This document shows, in pieces, positions 1-9,238 of a DNA stretch of 64,000 nucleotides (positions are counted from its first letter, which is position 1; every line of letters begins with the position of its first letter). The notes below the pieces were generated by a model that was not told the origin of the DNA, ran no database searches, and saw nothing but the letters and a program-made list of their open reading frames with translations. The translations under genes were made by a program, and so were the position numbers. The stretch spans positions 111,927 through 175,926 of the forward strand of contig NZ_HF952018.1 in NCBI RefSeq assembly GCF_000430995.1. The letters are read 5' to 3'. Source of the stretch: Thermobrachium celere DSM 8682 (GTDB taxonomy: Bacteria > Bacillota > Clostridia > Clostridiales > Caloramatoraceae).

Positions 1-1
1 A

Positions 2-553
2 GCACTTTTTATAGTTTTATCCATAATAGCAATAACAGGAGGGTTTCATCTTGATGGTTTATCCGACACCTGTGATGGTTTTTTCTCCTCAAGAAGTAGA
101 GAAAGAATAATTGAAATAATGAAGGACTCAAGGGTAGGAGTGTTTGGAGTTATTGCAGTTGTATTTGATATTTTAATAAAGTTCATAGTTCTATCTAAAA
201 TTTCATATAAATATATGTTTTTTACCCTTATATTTTCTCTTGCCTTTGCAAGATTAACTGCTGCCTTTATGTTTACCTTTGGTAAAAGTGCAAAGAAGGA
301 AGGCCTAGGTGCACAAATCACACAAAACAGGTCTGAATTTTACTATATTTTGTCAGTATCAAGCTTTATGCCTATTGCATTTTGGTTTTTAGGTTATGTT
401 TCACTATATATATTTTTTATTGATTTAGCCTTTGCAATACTTTTGATGTTAAAGTCCTATAATACGATAGATGGATTAACAGGGGATATTTATGGTGCCT
501 GTATAGAAATATGTGAGATAATAGGCTTTTTTATAATGTTTTTAAAGTTTTGA
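2..553 (+). CDS. cobS: Adenosylcobinamide-GDP ribazoletransferase, C-terminal part
   Basis: Cobalamin-5'-phosphate synthase joins the activated corrinoid to alpha-ribazole in the membrane, the last assembly step of cobalamin. The reading frame is open from the window edge, so the N-terminus is missing and 183 residues are visible. The family signature GGFHLDGLSDTCDG is encoded at about 29-70, upstream of the first internal ATG at 119, which shows that ATG is not the true start. Several hydrophobic segments follow, ending in the second conserved motif YNTIDGLTGD. It is followed by cobC after 8 bases. Confident. Confidence 0.93.
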   Translation, partial: ALFIVLSIIAITGGFHLDGLSDTCDGFFSSRSRERIIEIMKDSRVGVFGVIAVVFDILIKFIVLSKISYKYMFFTLIFSLAFARLTAAFMFTFGKSAKKEGLGAQITQNRSEFYYILSVSSFMPIAFWFLGYVSLYIFFIDLAFAILLMLKSYNTIDGLTGDIYGACIEICEIIGFFIMFLKF

Positions 554-561
554 GGTGAGAT

Positions 562-1134
562 ATGCTTAATTTGTATCTTTTAAGGCACGGAAGTGTAGAG
601 GGAAATGAGCTAAAAAAGTATATAGGAAGAAAGGATGAGGAATTATCGGAGCTTGGGCATAAACAGGCAGAAGAAATAAGTAAAAAAAATAACGTTAAAT
701 TTAAAAGAATAATATCAAGTCCCCTTAAAAGATGTAGGCAGACAGCAGCCTATTTTGGGGATTTTGAAGTTGATGAAAGGCTCTTTGAACTAAATTTTGG
801 CATATTTGAGGATAAAGACTATACACAAATCCAAAGGGAGTTTAAAGATGAATATGATGTTTGGTGTAGGGATTATAAAAACTATAAGATTCCACAGGGT
901 GAGAGCCTTATGGAGCTTTTTAGAAGGGTAGAAGAGTTTTTACAGGATATAAAAAAGGAAGAGGGAGATATTTTGGTTGTAACCTCGGGTGGAGTAATAC
1001 GTTGTATTCTGTCTTTAGTATTTGATAGCTATGACTATTTTTATAAATTTCAAGTTGAGAATTGTAGTATGTCTATAATAACAACCTATGATGGTTGTTA
1101 TTGGTATATAAAAAGATTAAATGGAGGGGTTTAA
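562..1134 (+). CDS. cobC: Alpha-ribazole-5'-phosphate phosphatase (histidine phosphatase family)
   Basis: A 190-residue histidine phosphatase with the N-terminal catalytic LRHG motif at residues 7-10, a downstream Arg-Cys-Arg-Gln segment (SSPLKRCRQTA) and a later GGVIR motif. In cobalamin loci this family removes the phosphate from alpha-ribazole phosphate or adenosylcobalamin phosphate. It sits between cobS and cbiM, which supports that role over phosphoglycerate mutase. The stop codon directly abuts the cbiM start, implying cotranscription. The exact substrate is inferred from context. Confidence 0.88.
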   Translation: MLNLYLLRHGSVEGNELKKYIGRKDEELSELGHKQAEEISKKNNVKFKRIISSPLKRCRQTAAYFGDFEVDERLFELNFGIFEDKDYTQIQREFKDEYDVWCRDYKNYKIPQGESLMELFRRVEEFLQDIKKEEGDILVVTSGGVIRCILSLVFDSYDYFYKFQVENCSMSIITTYDGCYWYIKRLNGGV

Positions 1135-1836
1135 ATGAAAAATAAAAAACTTATTCTTTTTCTTATTTTAATTTTGTTACCTAAATGTGCCTATGCAATG
1201 CACATAGGAGAAGGATTTTTGCCACCCTTTTGGGCAGCTCTCTACTACATATTAATGCTTCCATTTGTAATAAAGGGTGCAATTAAAATTAAAAGGGCAG
1301 ACAATAAGGATGTAAAGATGTTAATGGCACTCTCTGGAGCCTTTATATTTCTTTTATCAGCCTTAAAACTTCCATCTGTTACAGGTTCTTGTTCTCATCC
1401 TACAGGAACTGGACTTGCAGCAATATTATTTGGCCCCTTTGTAACATCATTTTTGTCTATGATAGTTCTTATATTTCAAGCATTGCTTTTAGCCCACGGT
1501 GGGATAACGACCCTTGGTGCAAATACCTTTTCAATGGGAGTTGTAGGTCCCTTTGTAGCATTTATAATTTATAAATTCTTAAAAAATAAAAATAAAAGTT
1601 TAGCAGTATTTTTAGCAGCATTCTTTGGAGATTTTACAACCTATATTATTACATCTATACAGCTTGCACTTGCCTTTAATAAGGCAGGTTTTATAGGTGC
1701 ATTCATAAAATTTGTTTCAATATTTGCAATAACACAAATTCCACTTGCAATAATGGAGGGAATACTGACAGTTGTAATTTTTGAATATATAGAAAGACAC
1801 TCATCAGAAGAGATGAAGATTTTGGAGGTGAAATAA
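1135..1836 (+). CDS. cbiM: Cobalt ECF transporter substrate-binding subunit CbiM
   Basis: The integral membrane S-component of the cobalt energy-coupling-factor transporter. Residues 1-21 form a cleavable signal peptide ending in CAYA, so the mature protein starts with MHIGEG; the free N-terminal Met-His is the known metal-binding element of CbiM/NikM. About six hydrophobic segments follow, including the conserved SCSHPTGTG block. At 233 residues it has the normal length. cbiN overlaps its last base. It supplies Co2+ for the cobaltochelatase encoded downstream. Confidence 0.95.
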   Translation: MKNKKLILFLILILLPKCAYAMHIGEGFLPPFWAALYYILMLPFVIKGAIKIKRADNKDVKMLMALSGAFIFLLSALKLPSVTGSCSHPTGTGLAAILFGPFVTSFLSMIVLIFQALLLAHGGITTLGANTFSMGVVGPFVAFIIYKFLKNKNKSLAVFLAAFFGDFTTYIITSIQLALAFNKAGFIGAFIKFVSIFAITQIPLAIMEGILTVVIFEYIERHSSEEMKILEVK

Positions 1837-2111
1837 TGAAGAGAAGGAATATATTTTTACTTTCCCTTTGTGCTCTTTTGGTTGTTATATCTCTTTTCAT
1901 AGGCTCAAGGGGAGGTGAATTTGGAGGAGCAGATGATTTGATTGAAGAGAAGATTGTTGAGATAGATGGCAATTATAAGCCTTGGTTTAGTTCAATATGG
2001 GAACCACCTTCAGGAGAAATTGAAAGCCTTTTATTTGCTCTACAGGCAGGACTTGGTGCATATTTTATAGGTTATTATGTAGGAAGGAAGAAGAATGTTA
2101 AAGAGTGTTGA
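1836..2111 (+). CDS. cbiN: Cobalt ECF transporter accessory subunit CbiN
   Basis: A 91-residue protein with two transmembrane helices (about residues 5-22 and 65-85) and a short extracytoplasmic loop containing YKPWFSSIWEPPSGEIESLLF, typical of CbiN. It assists CbiM in cobalt uptake. The start codon overlaps the cbiM stop and the end overlaps cbiQ by 17 bases, so translation is probably coupled. A single start fits, preceded by GGAGGTG. Confidence 0.93.
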   Translation: MKRRNIFLLSLCALLVVISLFIGSRGGEFGGADDLIEEKIVEIDGNYKPWFSSIWEPPSGEIESLLFALQAGLGAYFIGYYVGRKKNVKEC

Positions 2112-2781
2112 TATGTACTCAAGAAATAGCAGTGCCAGATACATACATCCAGTGGAGAAGTTTATATTTTGTGTATTTTCTATTGTAATAATAAGCTCCT
2201 GTGAAAATATAAAAGTAATGTTTCTAAACTTAATTTTTATGATACTTCTTCACCTTTATTTTAAAACTCCAAAAAAATTAGTATTTAAATATATTTTAGG
2301 AATAATAGTTTTTTCTATTGTATCTGGTGCTGTTTATTCCTTTGAAATGGGAATAGATTTTTTTAGGGTTATTCTTTTAAGAAGCTTTTTATCCTCCTTA
2401 ATATTAACTTTGTTTATTTTTACCACTCCTATTGATGATATTTTAGGATGTTTAAAAAGGGTTTCAATTTTAAAGGACACAGCAGAAATTATGGAGATGA
2501 TGTTTAGGTTTTTATTTGTTCTTGAGGATGAAATGATGCTTATAAATAAATCAATGAAGTCAAGATGTGGTTTCTTAGGTATAAAGGCAAAGATAGAGGA
2601 TACAGGTAGGCTCTCTGCGGTTCTTTTTATAAATACCTTAAAGAGATACAAAGAAATAAAGGATGCATTAAATACAAGATGCTATATAGGTAGAAGCTCA
2701 AATTTGAGGAATTTTAGTTTTAGTTTTAAAAGATTAGCCTTAATACTTATATATTTATCTTTTTTGTTACTTTTATCTTAA
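2095..2781 (+). CDS. cbiQ: Cobalt ECF transporter transmembrane subunit CbiQ
   Basis: The T-component that couples CbiM/CbiN to the ATPase CbiO. It has 228 residues with several hydrophobic segments and the cytoplasmic coupling helix region near KRVSILKDTAEIMEMMFRF and MKSRCGF, which resembles the Ala-Arg-Gly motifs that contact the ATPase. The ATG at 2095 has an AGGAAGG site six bases upstream; an ATG at 2113 is possible. No cbiO follows: the next gene is cbiP, so the ATPase must lie upstream of the window or elsewhere. Confidence 0.9.
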   Translation: MLKSVDMYSRNSSARYIHPVEKFIFCVFSIVIISSCENIKVMFLNLIFMILLHLYFKTPKKLVFKYILGIIVFSIVSGAVYSFEMGIDFFRVILLRSFLSSLILTLFIFTTPIDDILGCLKRVSILKDTAEIMEMMFRFLFVLEDEMMLINKSMKSRCGFLGIKAKIEDTGRLSAVLFINTLKRYKEIKDALNTRCYIGRSSNLRNFSFSFKRLALILIYLSFLLLLS

Positions 2782-2801
2782 TAAGTTTTAGGAGTGATTT
2801 T

Positions 2802-4226
2802 ATGAAGATAATGATTCAGGGAACATCATCATCCTGTGGTAAAAGTTTAACAGCTGCAGCACTATGTAGGATATTTTATAAGGATGGATATAGTGTTTGT
2901 CCCTTTAAGTCTCAAAATATGTCCCTCAATTCCTTTGTAACAATAGAAGGATATGAGATGGGAAGGGCTCAGGCTCTTCAGGCCTTTGCTGCAAATATTG
3001 AACCTAAGGTTTATATGAATCCCATTTTATTAAAGCCTACAACAGACCACAAAAGTCAAGTCATTTTTATGGGAAAACCAATTTCTAATATGGGAGCAAA
3101 GGAGTATTTTGATTTTAAACCACGTTTAAAGAACAAAGTATATGAAATTTATAAAGAGATTGAAGATAAGTATGATGTGGTTGTTATAGAGGGGGCTGGA
3201 AGTCCTGCAGAGATTAACTTAAAGAAAGATGATTTTGTAAATATGGGTATGGCAGAGTTGGCAGATAGCAATGTAATACTTGTGGCAGATATAGATAGAG
3301 GAGGAGTATTTGCCCAAATATATGGTACATATATGCTTCTTAATAAGAAGGAGAGAAGAAGAATAAAGGGAGTTATTATAAATAAATTTCGAGGAGATAA
3401 ATCACTGCTCGAGCCTGGAATAAAGATGCTAGAGGAGCTTATACCAGTTAAGGTTATTGGTGTCGTACCATATTTTGAGTTTAACTTAGATGATGAGGAT
3501 AGTGCATCAGGTTTTAAAAACTTTTTAAGAGAAGGAATAAATGTAGCTGTAGTTAGGCTACCTAAAATATCAAATTTTACTGATTTTGATGCCTTTAAGT
3601 TTGAGGAGGATGTAACGTTAAAATTCATATCAAGACCAGAGGAGATGGCAGGTTCTGATATGGTTATTATTCCAGGAAGTAAAAATACAATATCTGATTT
3701 AAGATGGCTAAAGCAAAAGGGGTTTGAACAAGCAATAAAAAATTTTGATGGAATTGTATTTGGTATATGTGGTGGATACCAAATGATGGGAAAAGAGCTA
3801 GTCGATGAAGAAGGAGTAGAAGTCCAAAAGGGAGAATATGAGGATGGACTTGGTATATTTGAAACAAAAACAGTATTTTTAAAGGAAAAGAGACTTGAGA
3901 GAGTAGAAGGCACAGCCTTTTCCAATAGAGTTTATGGATATGAAATACATATGGGATTAACAGTAAATAATAAAAATCCCTTTGTATATTTAAAAGATAG
4001 GTTAGATGGAGATTATAAAGAAGACAGATTTTATGGAACCTATGTTCACGGAATTTTTGATTCAGGAGAGTTTAGAAGTTATATATTAAACAAAATAAGA
4101 AGAAAAAAGGGATTAGAGGAAAAAAGTTCGTTAGATTTAAATGAGATAAGAAGCAGGGAGCTTGATAGGCTTGAGGAAATCTTCAGGGAAAATGTTGATA
4201 TTGAGTATATATATAGTCTACTATGA
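2802..4226 (+). CDS. cbiP: Cobyric acid synthase (glutamine-hydrolysing)
   Basis: Amidates side chains b, d, e and g of adenosylcobyrinic acid a,c-diamide using glutamine and ATP. The 474-residue protein begins with the deviant P-loop MIQGTSSSCGKS, has the LKPTTDHKSQVI region, and a C-terminal class I glutamine amidotransferase domain with the nucleophile Cys in GICGGYQMMG (near residue 325) and the catalytic His in YGTYVHGIF. Length is normal. The gene overlaps cbiB by four bases (ATGATG/TGA). Confidence 0.96.
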   Translation: MKIMIQGTSSSCGKSLTAAALCRIFYKDGYSVCPFKSQNMSLNSFVTIEGYEMGRAQALQAFAANIEPKVYMNPILLKPTTDHKSQVIFMGKPISNMGAKEYFDFKPRLKNKVYEIYKEIEDKYDVVVIEGAGSPAEINLKKDDFVNMGMAELADSNVILVADIDRGGVFAQIYGTYMLLNKKERRRIKGVIINKFRGDKSLLEPGIKMLEELIPVKVIGVVPYFEFNLDDEDSASGFKNFLREGINVAVVRLPKISNFTDFDAFKFEEDVTLKFISRPEEMAGSDMVIIPGSKNTISDLRWLKQKGFEQAIKNFDGIVFGICGGYQMMGKELVDEEGVEVQKGEYEDGLGIFETKTVFLKEKRLERVEGTAFSNRVYGYEIHMGLTVNNKNPFVYLKDRLDGDYKEDRFYGTYVHGIFDSGEFRSYILNKIRRKKGLEEKSSLDLNEIRSRELDRLEEIFRENVDIEYIYSLL

Positions 4227-5149
4227 TGGATTTAATACTTGCATTTGTATTAGATTTAATTTTAGGTGACCCAGAAGATGTTCCTCATCCTGTGAAGTTA
4301 ATGGGAAAGATTATATCCATAGAGGAGAAGGTTTCAAGAAGGCTTTTTAAAGGAAATATGCTCTATTTTGCAGGTTTTTTGATTGTATTTTTTAACGTAA
4401 TAATTGCCTTTTTTATACCTCTTTATATTTTAAATTTATTAAAACCATATAAAGTAATCTATCACATAGTAAATACTTACCTACTCTATACTACAATTGC
4501 AGCAAGATGCCTCTCAGATGAAGCAAATAAGGTTTATAATGCTTTAAAGGAATCTTTAGAAAGTGCAAGACTTAGACTTTCATATATTGTTGGACGTGAT
4601 ACTAAAAATTTAAAGGAAGAAGAAATTGTACGTGCAACAGTAGAAACTGTAGCAGAAAATACTTCAGATGGAGTAATAGCACCTCTTTTTTATGCAAGCA
4701 TATATGGGGCACCACTAGCCCTTTGTTATAAGATGATAAATACAATGGATTCTATGCTTGGATATAAAAATGAGAGATTTAAAAGGATAGGATTTTTTCC
4801 TGCAAAAACTGATGATATAGCAAACTTTATTCCTGCAAGGTTAACAGGGCTACTTATGGTCTTATCCAACCCTAAATATATAAAAAGGTCCTTTAGGATT
4901 ATGATTAGGGATAGAAAAAATCATAAAAGTCCAAACTGTGCATATCCAGAGGGAGCAGCTGCAGGAATACTTGGAGTTCAACTTGGAGGGAGTAATTATT
5001 ATTTTGGTGAACTTGTTGAAAAACCAACTATAGGGGATAGGTTAAGGCCACTTCAGAGGGATGACGTAAAGAAAAGTATAGTGATTATGTATAAAACAGA
5101 GATTTTATATATAGTCTTATTTACAGTAGTTTGGTGGTGTTTAAGATGA
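4223..5149 (+). CDS. cbiB: Adenosylcobinamide-phosphate synthase
   Basis: A 308-residue membrane protein that attaches the aminopropanol phosphate linker to adenosylcobyric acid. Recognisable blocks are LDLILGDPEDVPHPVKLMG at the N-terminus, ETVAENTSDGVIAPLFYA in the middle and NCAYPEGAAAGILGVQLGG near the C-terminus, all characteristic of CbiB/CobD(Pseudomonas). It overlaps cbiP by four bases and cobD by four bases (ATGA), which suggests translational coupling to the enzyme making its linker substrate. Confidence 0.95.
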   Translation: MMDLILAFVLDLILGDPEDVPHPVKLMGKIISIEEKVSRRLFKGNMLYFAGFLIVFFNVIIAFFIPLYILNLLKPYKVIYHIVNTYLLYTTIAARCLSDEANKVYNALKESLESARLRLSYIVGRDTKNLKEEEIVRATVETVAENTSDGVIAPLFYASIYGAPLALCYKMINTMDSMLGYKNERFKRIGFFPAKTDDIANFIPARLTGLLMVLSNPKYIKRSFRIMIRDRKNHKSPNCAYPEGAAAGILGVQLGGSNYYFGELVEKPTIGDRLRPLQRDDVKKSIVIMYKTEILYIVLFTVVWWCLR

Positions 5150-6156
5150 GGCACGGAGGATGTATATATCAATTTAATAAAGAAAGGATAATAGATTTTT
5201 CAAGTAATATAAATCCAATGAGATATGATATAAACATTGATTTTAAAGATGCATATATTTATCCAGACTTAGAATATAGAGAATTAAAGGAGGCAGTAGC
5301 AGAATATTTAGGATGCAAAAAAGAAAATGTTGTTTTAGGAAATGGCGCTGTAGAGATTATAGATGCCTTTATTTGTGCATTTAAAAGGATTGTTGTATGT
5401 ATTCCTTGCTTTAGTGAATACATAGAAAGGGCAGTTATTAGAGAAAAGGATATTTTAAAGATACCACTTGATGAAAATTTTAATGTTGATGTAAATAGGT
5501 TTAAGGATTTAAAGAGAGGAGACCTATTAATTCTTGGAAACCCTAATAATCCAACTGGTTTGAGGATACCAAAAGATATTCTTTTAGAAATATATGAAAT
5601 CTGTACTAAAAGAGATGTTTTTCTTCTTTTAGATGAGGCCTTTTATGAGTTTTCTTGCGACTATGACAGTATAGAGCTTTTAAAAGATAAGAGCAATGTG
5701 GCAATAATAAGGGCTGCTACAAAGTTCTTTTCTCTTCCTGGTATAAGACTTGGATATGCTTATGTTTCGATAGATATTAAAGAAAAGATAGATAAATTAC
5801 TTCTTCCTTGGAATGTAAATTCCTTTGCAAATGCATTGGCACTTAAATTCTTAAGAGATAGAGAGTATTTAAGAGTTTCTAAAGAGTATATTGAAAAAGA
5901 GAGAAGATATATGCTTATGGAGTTACGGAGCATTGAGAATATAGTTGCATATAATACGCATTCAAATTTTATATTGATAAAGCTATTAAAACACAATGAA
6001 GAGGAAATTTTTAGAAGAATGTTAGAAAAAGGGATATTAATAAGAAAGTGTTCAAGTTTTGAGGGATTAGATGAAAGGTATATAAGAATTGCCATAAAGG
6101 ATAGAGAGAAGAATGATATTTTTTTAAAGGCATTTAGGGAGGCAATATATGATTAG
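5146..6156 (+). CDS. cobD: Threonine-phosphate decarboxylase (PLP-dependent aminotransferase fold)
   Basis: Makes (R)-1-aminopropan-2-yl phosphate, the linker used by CbiB, from L-threonine phosphate. The start ATG at 5146 gives MRHGGC, the conserved N-terminus of CobD, and overlaps the cbiB stop as ATGA. PLP-fold landmarks are GNPNNPTG, LLLDEAFYEF and the Schiff-base Lys in RAATKFFSLPGIRLGYA. Length is 336 residues, slightly short but normal for clostridial forms. Histidinol-phosphate aminotransferases are related, but the context and N-terminus favour CobD. Confidence 0.92.
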   Translation: MRHGGCIYQFNKERIIDFSSNINPMRYDINIDFKDAYIYPDLEYRELKEAVAEYLGCKKENVVLGNGAVEIIDAFICAFKRIVVCIPCFSEYIERAVIREKDILKIPLDENFNVDVNRFKDLKRGDLLILGNPNNPTGLRIPKDILLEIYEICTKRDVFLLLDEAFYEFSCDYDSIELLKDKSNVAIIRAATKFFSLPGIRLGYAYVSIDIKEKIDKLLLPWNVNSFANALALKFLRDREYLRVSKEYIEKERRYMLMELRSIENIVAYNTHSNFILIKLLKHNEEEIFRRMLEKGILIRKCSSFEGLDERYIRIAIKDREKNDIFLKAFREAIYD

Positions 6157-6991
6157 TGCTGTAGCCTATGGCAGTTTAGGAGAGGTTCTGCAGGGAAACT
6201 ATAATGGAGTTGATGTTCTTTGTTCTTTTCCAGTAAATCTTTATACAAGAGTCTATCTTTTAAAGCAAGATGGTTATATAGATGATAATATAAAGACCTA
6301 TTCTTTTATAAAAGAAATTTCAAAAATATGGAAAATAGAATTAAATTATAAAGTCTCAATAGAGTCTAATATACCCAAGATGAAGGGGTTTGCAAGCAGT
6401 ACAGCAGATATACTTGCAGCCTATCTAGCACTTATAAAGGAACATAGAAGGCAATTTGACATAGATGAATTTGTAAAGGCATCAATAAATGTAGAACCAA
6501 CTGACAGTATAATCTTTAGTAATGCTACATTGTTTGATTATAAAACGGGTAATTTTAGGATGAGTCTTGGAGAATATTTTAAATTCTACTGTATTTGTTT
6601 TGAGGGGAAAGAGGGTGTAGATACCTTGAGATTCAATAGGGAAGTAAAGGTGCCTTTAGAAAGGGTTGATGATTTAGTCCCTATTTTAAAGGAGGCAGTA
6701 AAGGAAAAATCAACGGAGAAGTTATCCTATGTTTCAACAGAGAGTATAAAGAGAAATCAAAGGCGGCTCTCCTATACTTATTTAGATGATATTTTAAAAC
6801 TATGTAGATGCTGCGATGGTTATGGTATTATAGGTGCCCATAGCGGTAATATGCTATCAATTATTTATGATGATAGGGAAAAGAGGGATTTTTATTTAAA
6901 GAGGATTTCATCTAATATAAAATTTTATCCCCTTGAAACACTTGGAAAGGATGAACTATATGAAAGCATTAATGATATCAGCATTAAATAG
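6149..6991 (+). CDS. pduX: L-threonine kinase, PduX-like (GHMP kinase family)
   Basis: Phosphorylates L-threonine to supply CobD. The 280-residue protein carries the GHMP ATP-binding motif PKMKGFASSTAD near residues 74-85 and the early GSLGEVLQGNYNGVDVLCSFPV block typical of PduX. It overlaps cobD by eight bases and cbiA by 32 bases. The neighbouring cobD and cbiB give a full route from threonine to the nucleotide-loop linker. Assignment to PduX rather than another GHMP kinase rests on both motif and location. Confidence 0.88.
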   Translation: MISAVAYGSLGEVLQGNYNGVDVLCSFPVNLYTRVYLLKQDGYIDDNIKTYSFIKEISKIWKIELNYKVSIESNIPKMKGFASSTADILAAYLALIKEHRRQFDIDEFVKASINVEPTDSIIFSNATLFDYKTGNFRMSLGEYFKFYCICFEGKEGVDTLRFNREVKVPLERVDDLVPILKEAVKEKSTEKLSYVSTESIKRNQRRLSYTYLDDILKLCRCCDGYGIIGAHSGNMLSIIYDDREKRDFYLKRISSNIKFYPLETLGKDELYESINDISIK

Positions 6992-8273
6992 TGGTAGTGG
7001 AAAAACTCTTTTTACAGCAGGACTTATAAAACTTTTATCAGATTTAGGATTTGATATTCTTCCTGTAAAGGTAGGCCCAGATTATATAGATACACAATAT
7101 CTTTCTCAAGCTGCAGGTTGTATGGCTCAAAACATTGATTTTCACCTTCAAGGGAGAGAAGGGGCAAAGGAGTGCCTATTTATTGAGAAAAAAGACTATG
7201 CAGTAATTGAGGGGGCTATGGGATATTTTGATGGTATATATAATACCTATACTAATTCAAGTTTTGATATTTCAAGGGAGTTAAATATAAATGTTATTCT
7301 TTTATATACACCAAAGGGCGAGATGTTCTCTATGATACCAAAGATTAAGGGAGCAGTTGATTTTTCAGGAGGAAGAATAAAGGGGATTATCTTAAATAAA
7401 ACCAGTAAGAAGATTTATGACCTAATAAAACCAAAGTTAGAGGAATATGTTGGAATTAGAGTTTTAGGATTTATAGAGGATGATGAGGGGTTAGTAGTAA
7501 AATCAAGACACCTTGGCTTAGTTCAAAGTGGGGAGGTCTACAATTCTTCTTTAATTATAGAAAAGATGGCAAATAAAATTAGGGAAAATATAGATTTAGA
7601 TTATTTAATTAGCCTTTTTAATGATGTTTTATATAAAACAAATTTGGAATTTAAAAAAAGAAGGATAGATGTTTGTATTTTAAGGGATATAGCCTTTTCC
7701 TTTTACTATAGAGAAAATATTTTGTTTTTAGAAAAATGTTGTAATGTACAATATGTATCTCCTTTAAGGGATTATTGTATTCCAAAATGTGATTTTTTAT
7801 ATATAGGTGGTGGATATCCAGAGGTTTTTAAGTCAGAGCTTGCAATAAATAAAACTATGAAGAAAGCAATTAAAGAATATGCAGAAAGTGGTGGATACAT
7901 ATATGCAGAATGTGGAGGTCTTATGTATTTAACTAAAGAGATAGAGGGAGAAGAGATGGTTGGAGTATTTAATGGAAGGGCTAGGATGACAAATAAGCTA
8001 CAAAACTTTGGATATGTGGATATGTGTTTAAACGAAGAATTTTTAATTGGAGATAAATATGATAAGTTTACAGGACATGAATTCCACAGGTCAATTATAG
8101 ATATAGAAGATAAAAGATATGTCGAGGTAAAAAAAACAATGGGAGAAGCTACATGGAAGTGTGGTTATAGGTATAAAAATGTTTGTGCTATGTATCCACA
8201 CATAAGCTTTGTTGGAAATATAGAGGGTTTTAATAAAATGTTAGACAAGATAGAAGGGAGTAAAGAAGTATGA
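6960..8273 (+). CDS. cbiA: Cobyrinic acid a,c-diamide synthase
   Basis: Amidates carboxylates a and c of cobyrinic acid. From the ATG at 6960 the protein (437 residues) begins MKALMISALNSGSGKTLFTAG, a CobB/CbiA P-loop. The C-terminal glutamine amidotransferase domain shows FLYIGGGYPEVF and the nucleophile Cys in YAECGGLMYL, with His in the FTGHEFHRS segment. Upstream in-frame ATGs at 6933 and 6951 exist but would lengthen the overlap with pduX and lack family support. Confidence 0.95.
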   Translation: MKALMISALNSGSGKTLFTAGLIKLLSDLGFDILPVKVGPDYIDTQYLSQAAGCMAQNIDFHLQGREGAKECLFIEKKDYAVIEGAMGYFDGIYNTYTNSSFDISRELNINVILLYTPKGEMFSMIPKIKGAVDFSGGRIKGIILNKTSKKIYDLIKPKLEEYVGIRVLGFIEDDEGLVVKSRHLGLVQSGEVYNSSLIIEKMANKIRENIDLDYLISLFNDVLYKTNLEFKKRRIDVCILRDIAFSFYYRENILFLEKCCNVQYVSPLRDYCIPKCDFLYIGGGYPEVFKSELAINKTMKKAIKEYAESGGYIYAECGGLMYLTKEIEGEEMVGVFNGRARMTNKLQNFGYVDMCLNEEFLIGDKYDKFTGHEFHRSIIDIEDKRYVEVKKTMGEATWKCGYRYKNVCAMYPHISFVGNIEGFNKMLDKIEGSKEV

Positions 8274-8635
8274 AGGCGATTTTGTTAGTAGGACATGGAA
8301 GTAGAGCAAAGGAGGCAAAGGAGGTTTTTATAAAAGTATCAAGGGAGCTTTCTAATAGGATAGATAAAAAAGTTTATATAGCCTTTATGGAAAATGCTAA
8401 TCCAAGTATTGAGGATGCCTTTTTGAAGATGAAGGAGGAAGGAATAGAGGAGGTAGACGTACTTCCATACTTCTTATTTGAGGGAATACATATTAAGGAG
8501 GACATACCAGATATATTAAGGAATATGAAGGATGAGTTTGATATTGAAATAGTTTTTAAAAGACCGATTGAGTATCATAGTTTAATTGTTGATATATTGA
8601 TAGACAGATTAAAGGGGGAAGGAATTTGTATTTGA
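8270..8635 (+). CDS. cbiX: Sirohydrochlorin cobaltochelatase, short form
   Basis: Inserts Co2+ into sirohydrochlorin, the step that commits the pathway to anaerobic cobalamin synthesis. At 121 residues it is the single-domain CbiXS type, about half the length of bacterial CbiX/CbiK, and would act as a homodimer. The catalytic His is in ILLVGHGSRAKEA near residue 9 and the second conserved block is VDVLPYFLFEGIHIKEDIP. It overlaps cbiA by four bases and cbiC by four bases. Confidence 0.9.
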   Translation: MKAILLVGHGSRAKEAKEVFIKVSRELSNRIDKKVYIAFMENANPSIEDAFLKMKEEGIEEVDVLPYFLFEGIHIKEDIPDILRNMKDEFDIEIVFKRPIEYHSLIVDILIDRLKGEGICI

Positions 8636-9237
8636 AAAATCCAACTGAGATAGAGAAAAAAAGTTTTGAAATAATAGGCGGAAATTTAAAGGGACTTTTT
8701 AAAGATAAGGAATTAAAAGTTGTTATGAGGATGATACATACAACAGGAGACTATGACTATGAAAATATTGTAGTTTTTAAAAATAATCCAGTAGAGAGTG
8801 GGCTTCAAACACTAAAGAAGGGAACAAAGATATTTACAGATACAAGGATGGCCTATTCTGGCATAAACAAAAGAAAATTAAAGGAGCTATCTTGTGAGAT
8901 TGATTGTTTTATAGATAGTGAAGAAACGTTTAAAAGAGCAAAGGAAGAGGATATAACACGTTCAATGGCTTCAGTTGACATAGCAGTGGGTTTAGGCTAT
9001 GAAGTTTTTGTTATAGGAAATGCTCCAACTGCACTTTTTAGGTTGATTGAACATATAAATAAAGGAAATATAAAACCTAATCTTGTAATTGGGGTTCCAG
9101 TTGGTTTTGTTGGGGCAGAGGAATCAAAGGAAGAACTTAGAAAAGTTGAAGTACCTCAGATTACGACGGTAGGTACAAAGGGTGGAAGTAATGTTGCTGC
9201 AGCTATATTAAATTCAATTATATATATGGTGGGATAG
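8632..9237 (+). CDS. cbiC: Cobalt-precorrin-8 methylmutase
   Basis: Moves the C-11 methyl group to C-12 to give cobyrinic acid. I prefer the TTG at 8632, which overlaps the cbiX stop as TTGA and lies about nine bases after GGGGGAAGG; a TTG at 8626 is only three bases from that site. The 201-residue protein has [11 protein letters not shown] with the catalytic His, a [10 protein letters not shown] block, and [10 protein letters not shown] and [14 protein letters not shown] near the C-terminus, all family signatures. Confidence 0.94.
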   Translation: MKNPTEIEKKSFEIIGGNLKGLFKDKELKVVMRMIHTTGDYDYENIVVFKNNPVESGLQTLKKGTKIFTDTRMAYSGINKRKLKELSCEIDCFIDSEETFKRAKEEDITRSMASVDIAVGLGYEVFVIGNAPTALFRLIEHINKGNIKPNLVIGVPVGFVGAEESKEELRKVEVPQITTVGTKGGSNVAAAILNSIIYMVG

Positions 9238-9238
9238 T

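Noticed and set aside
3149..3925. A 258-codon minus-strand open frame
   Set aside because: It lies entirely inside cbiP, is Ser/Pro/Ile-rich from antisense reading of AT-rich codons and resembles no protein.
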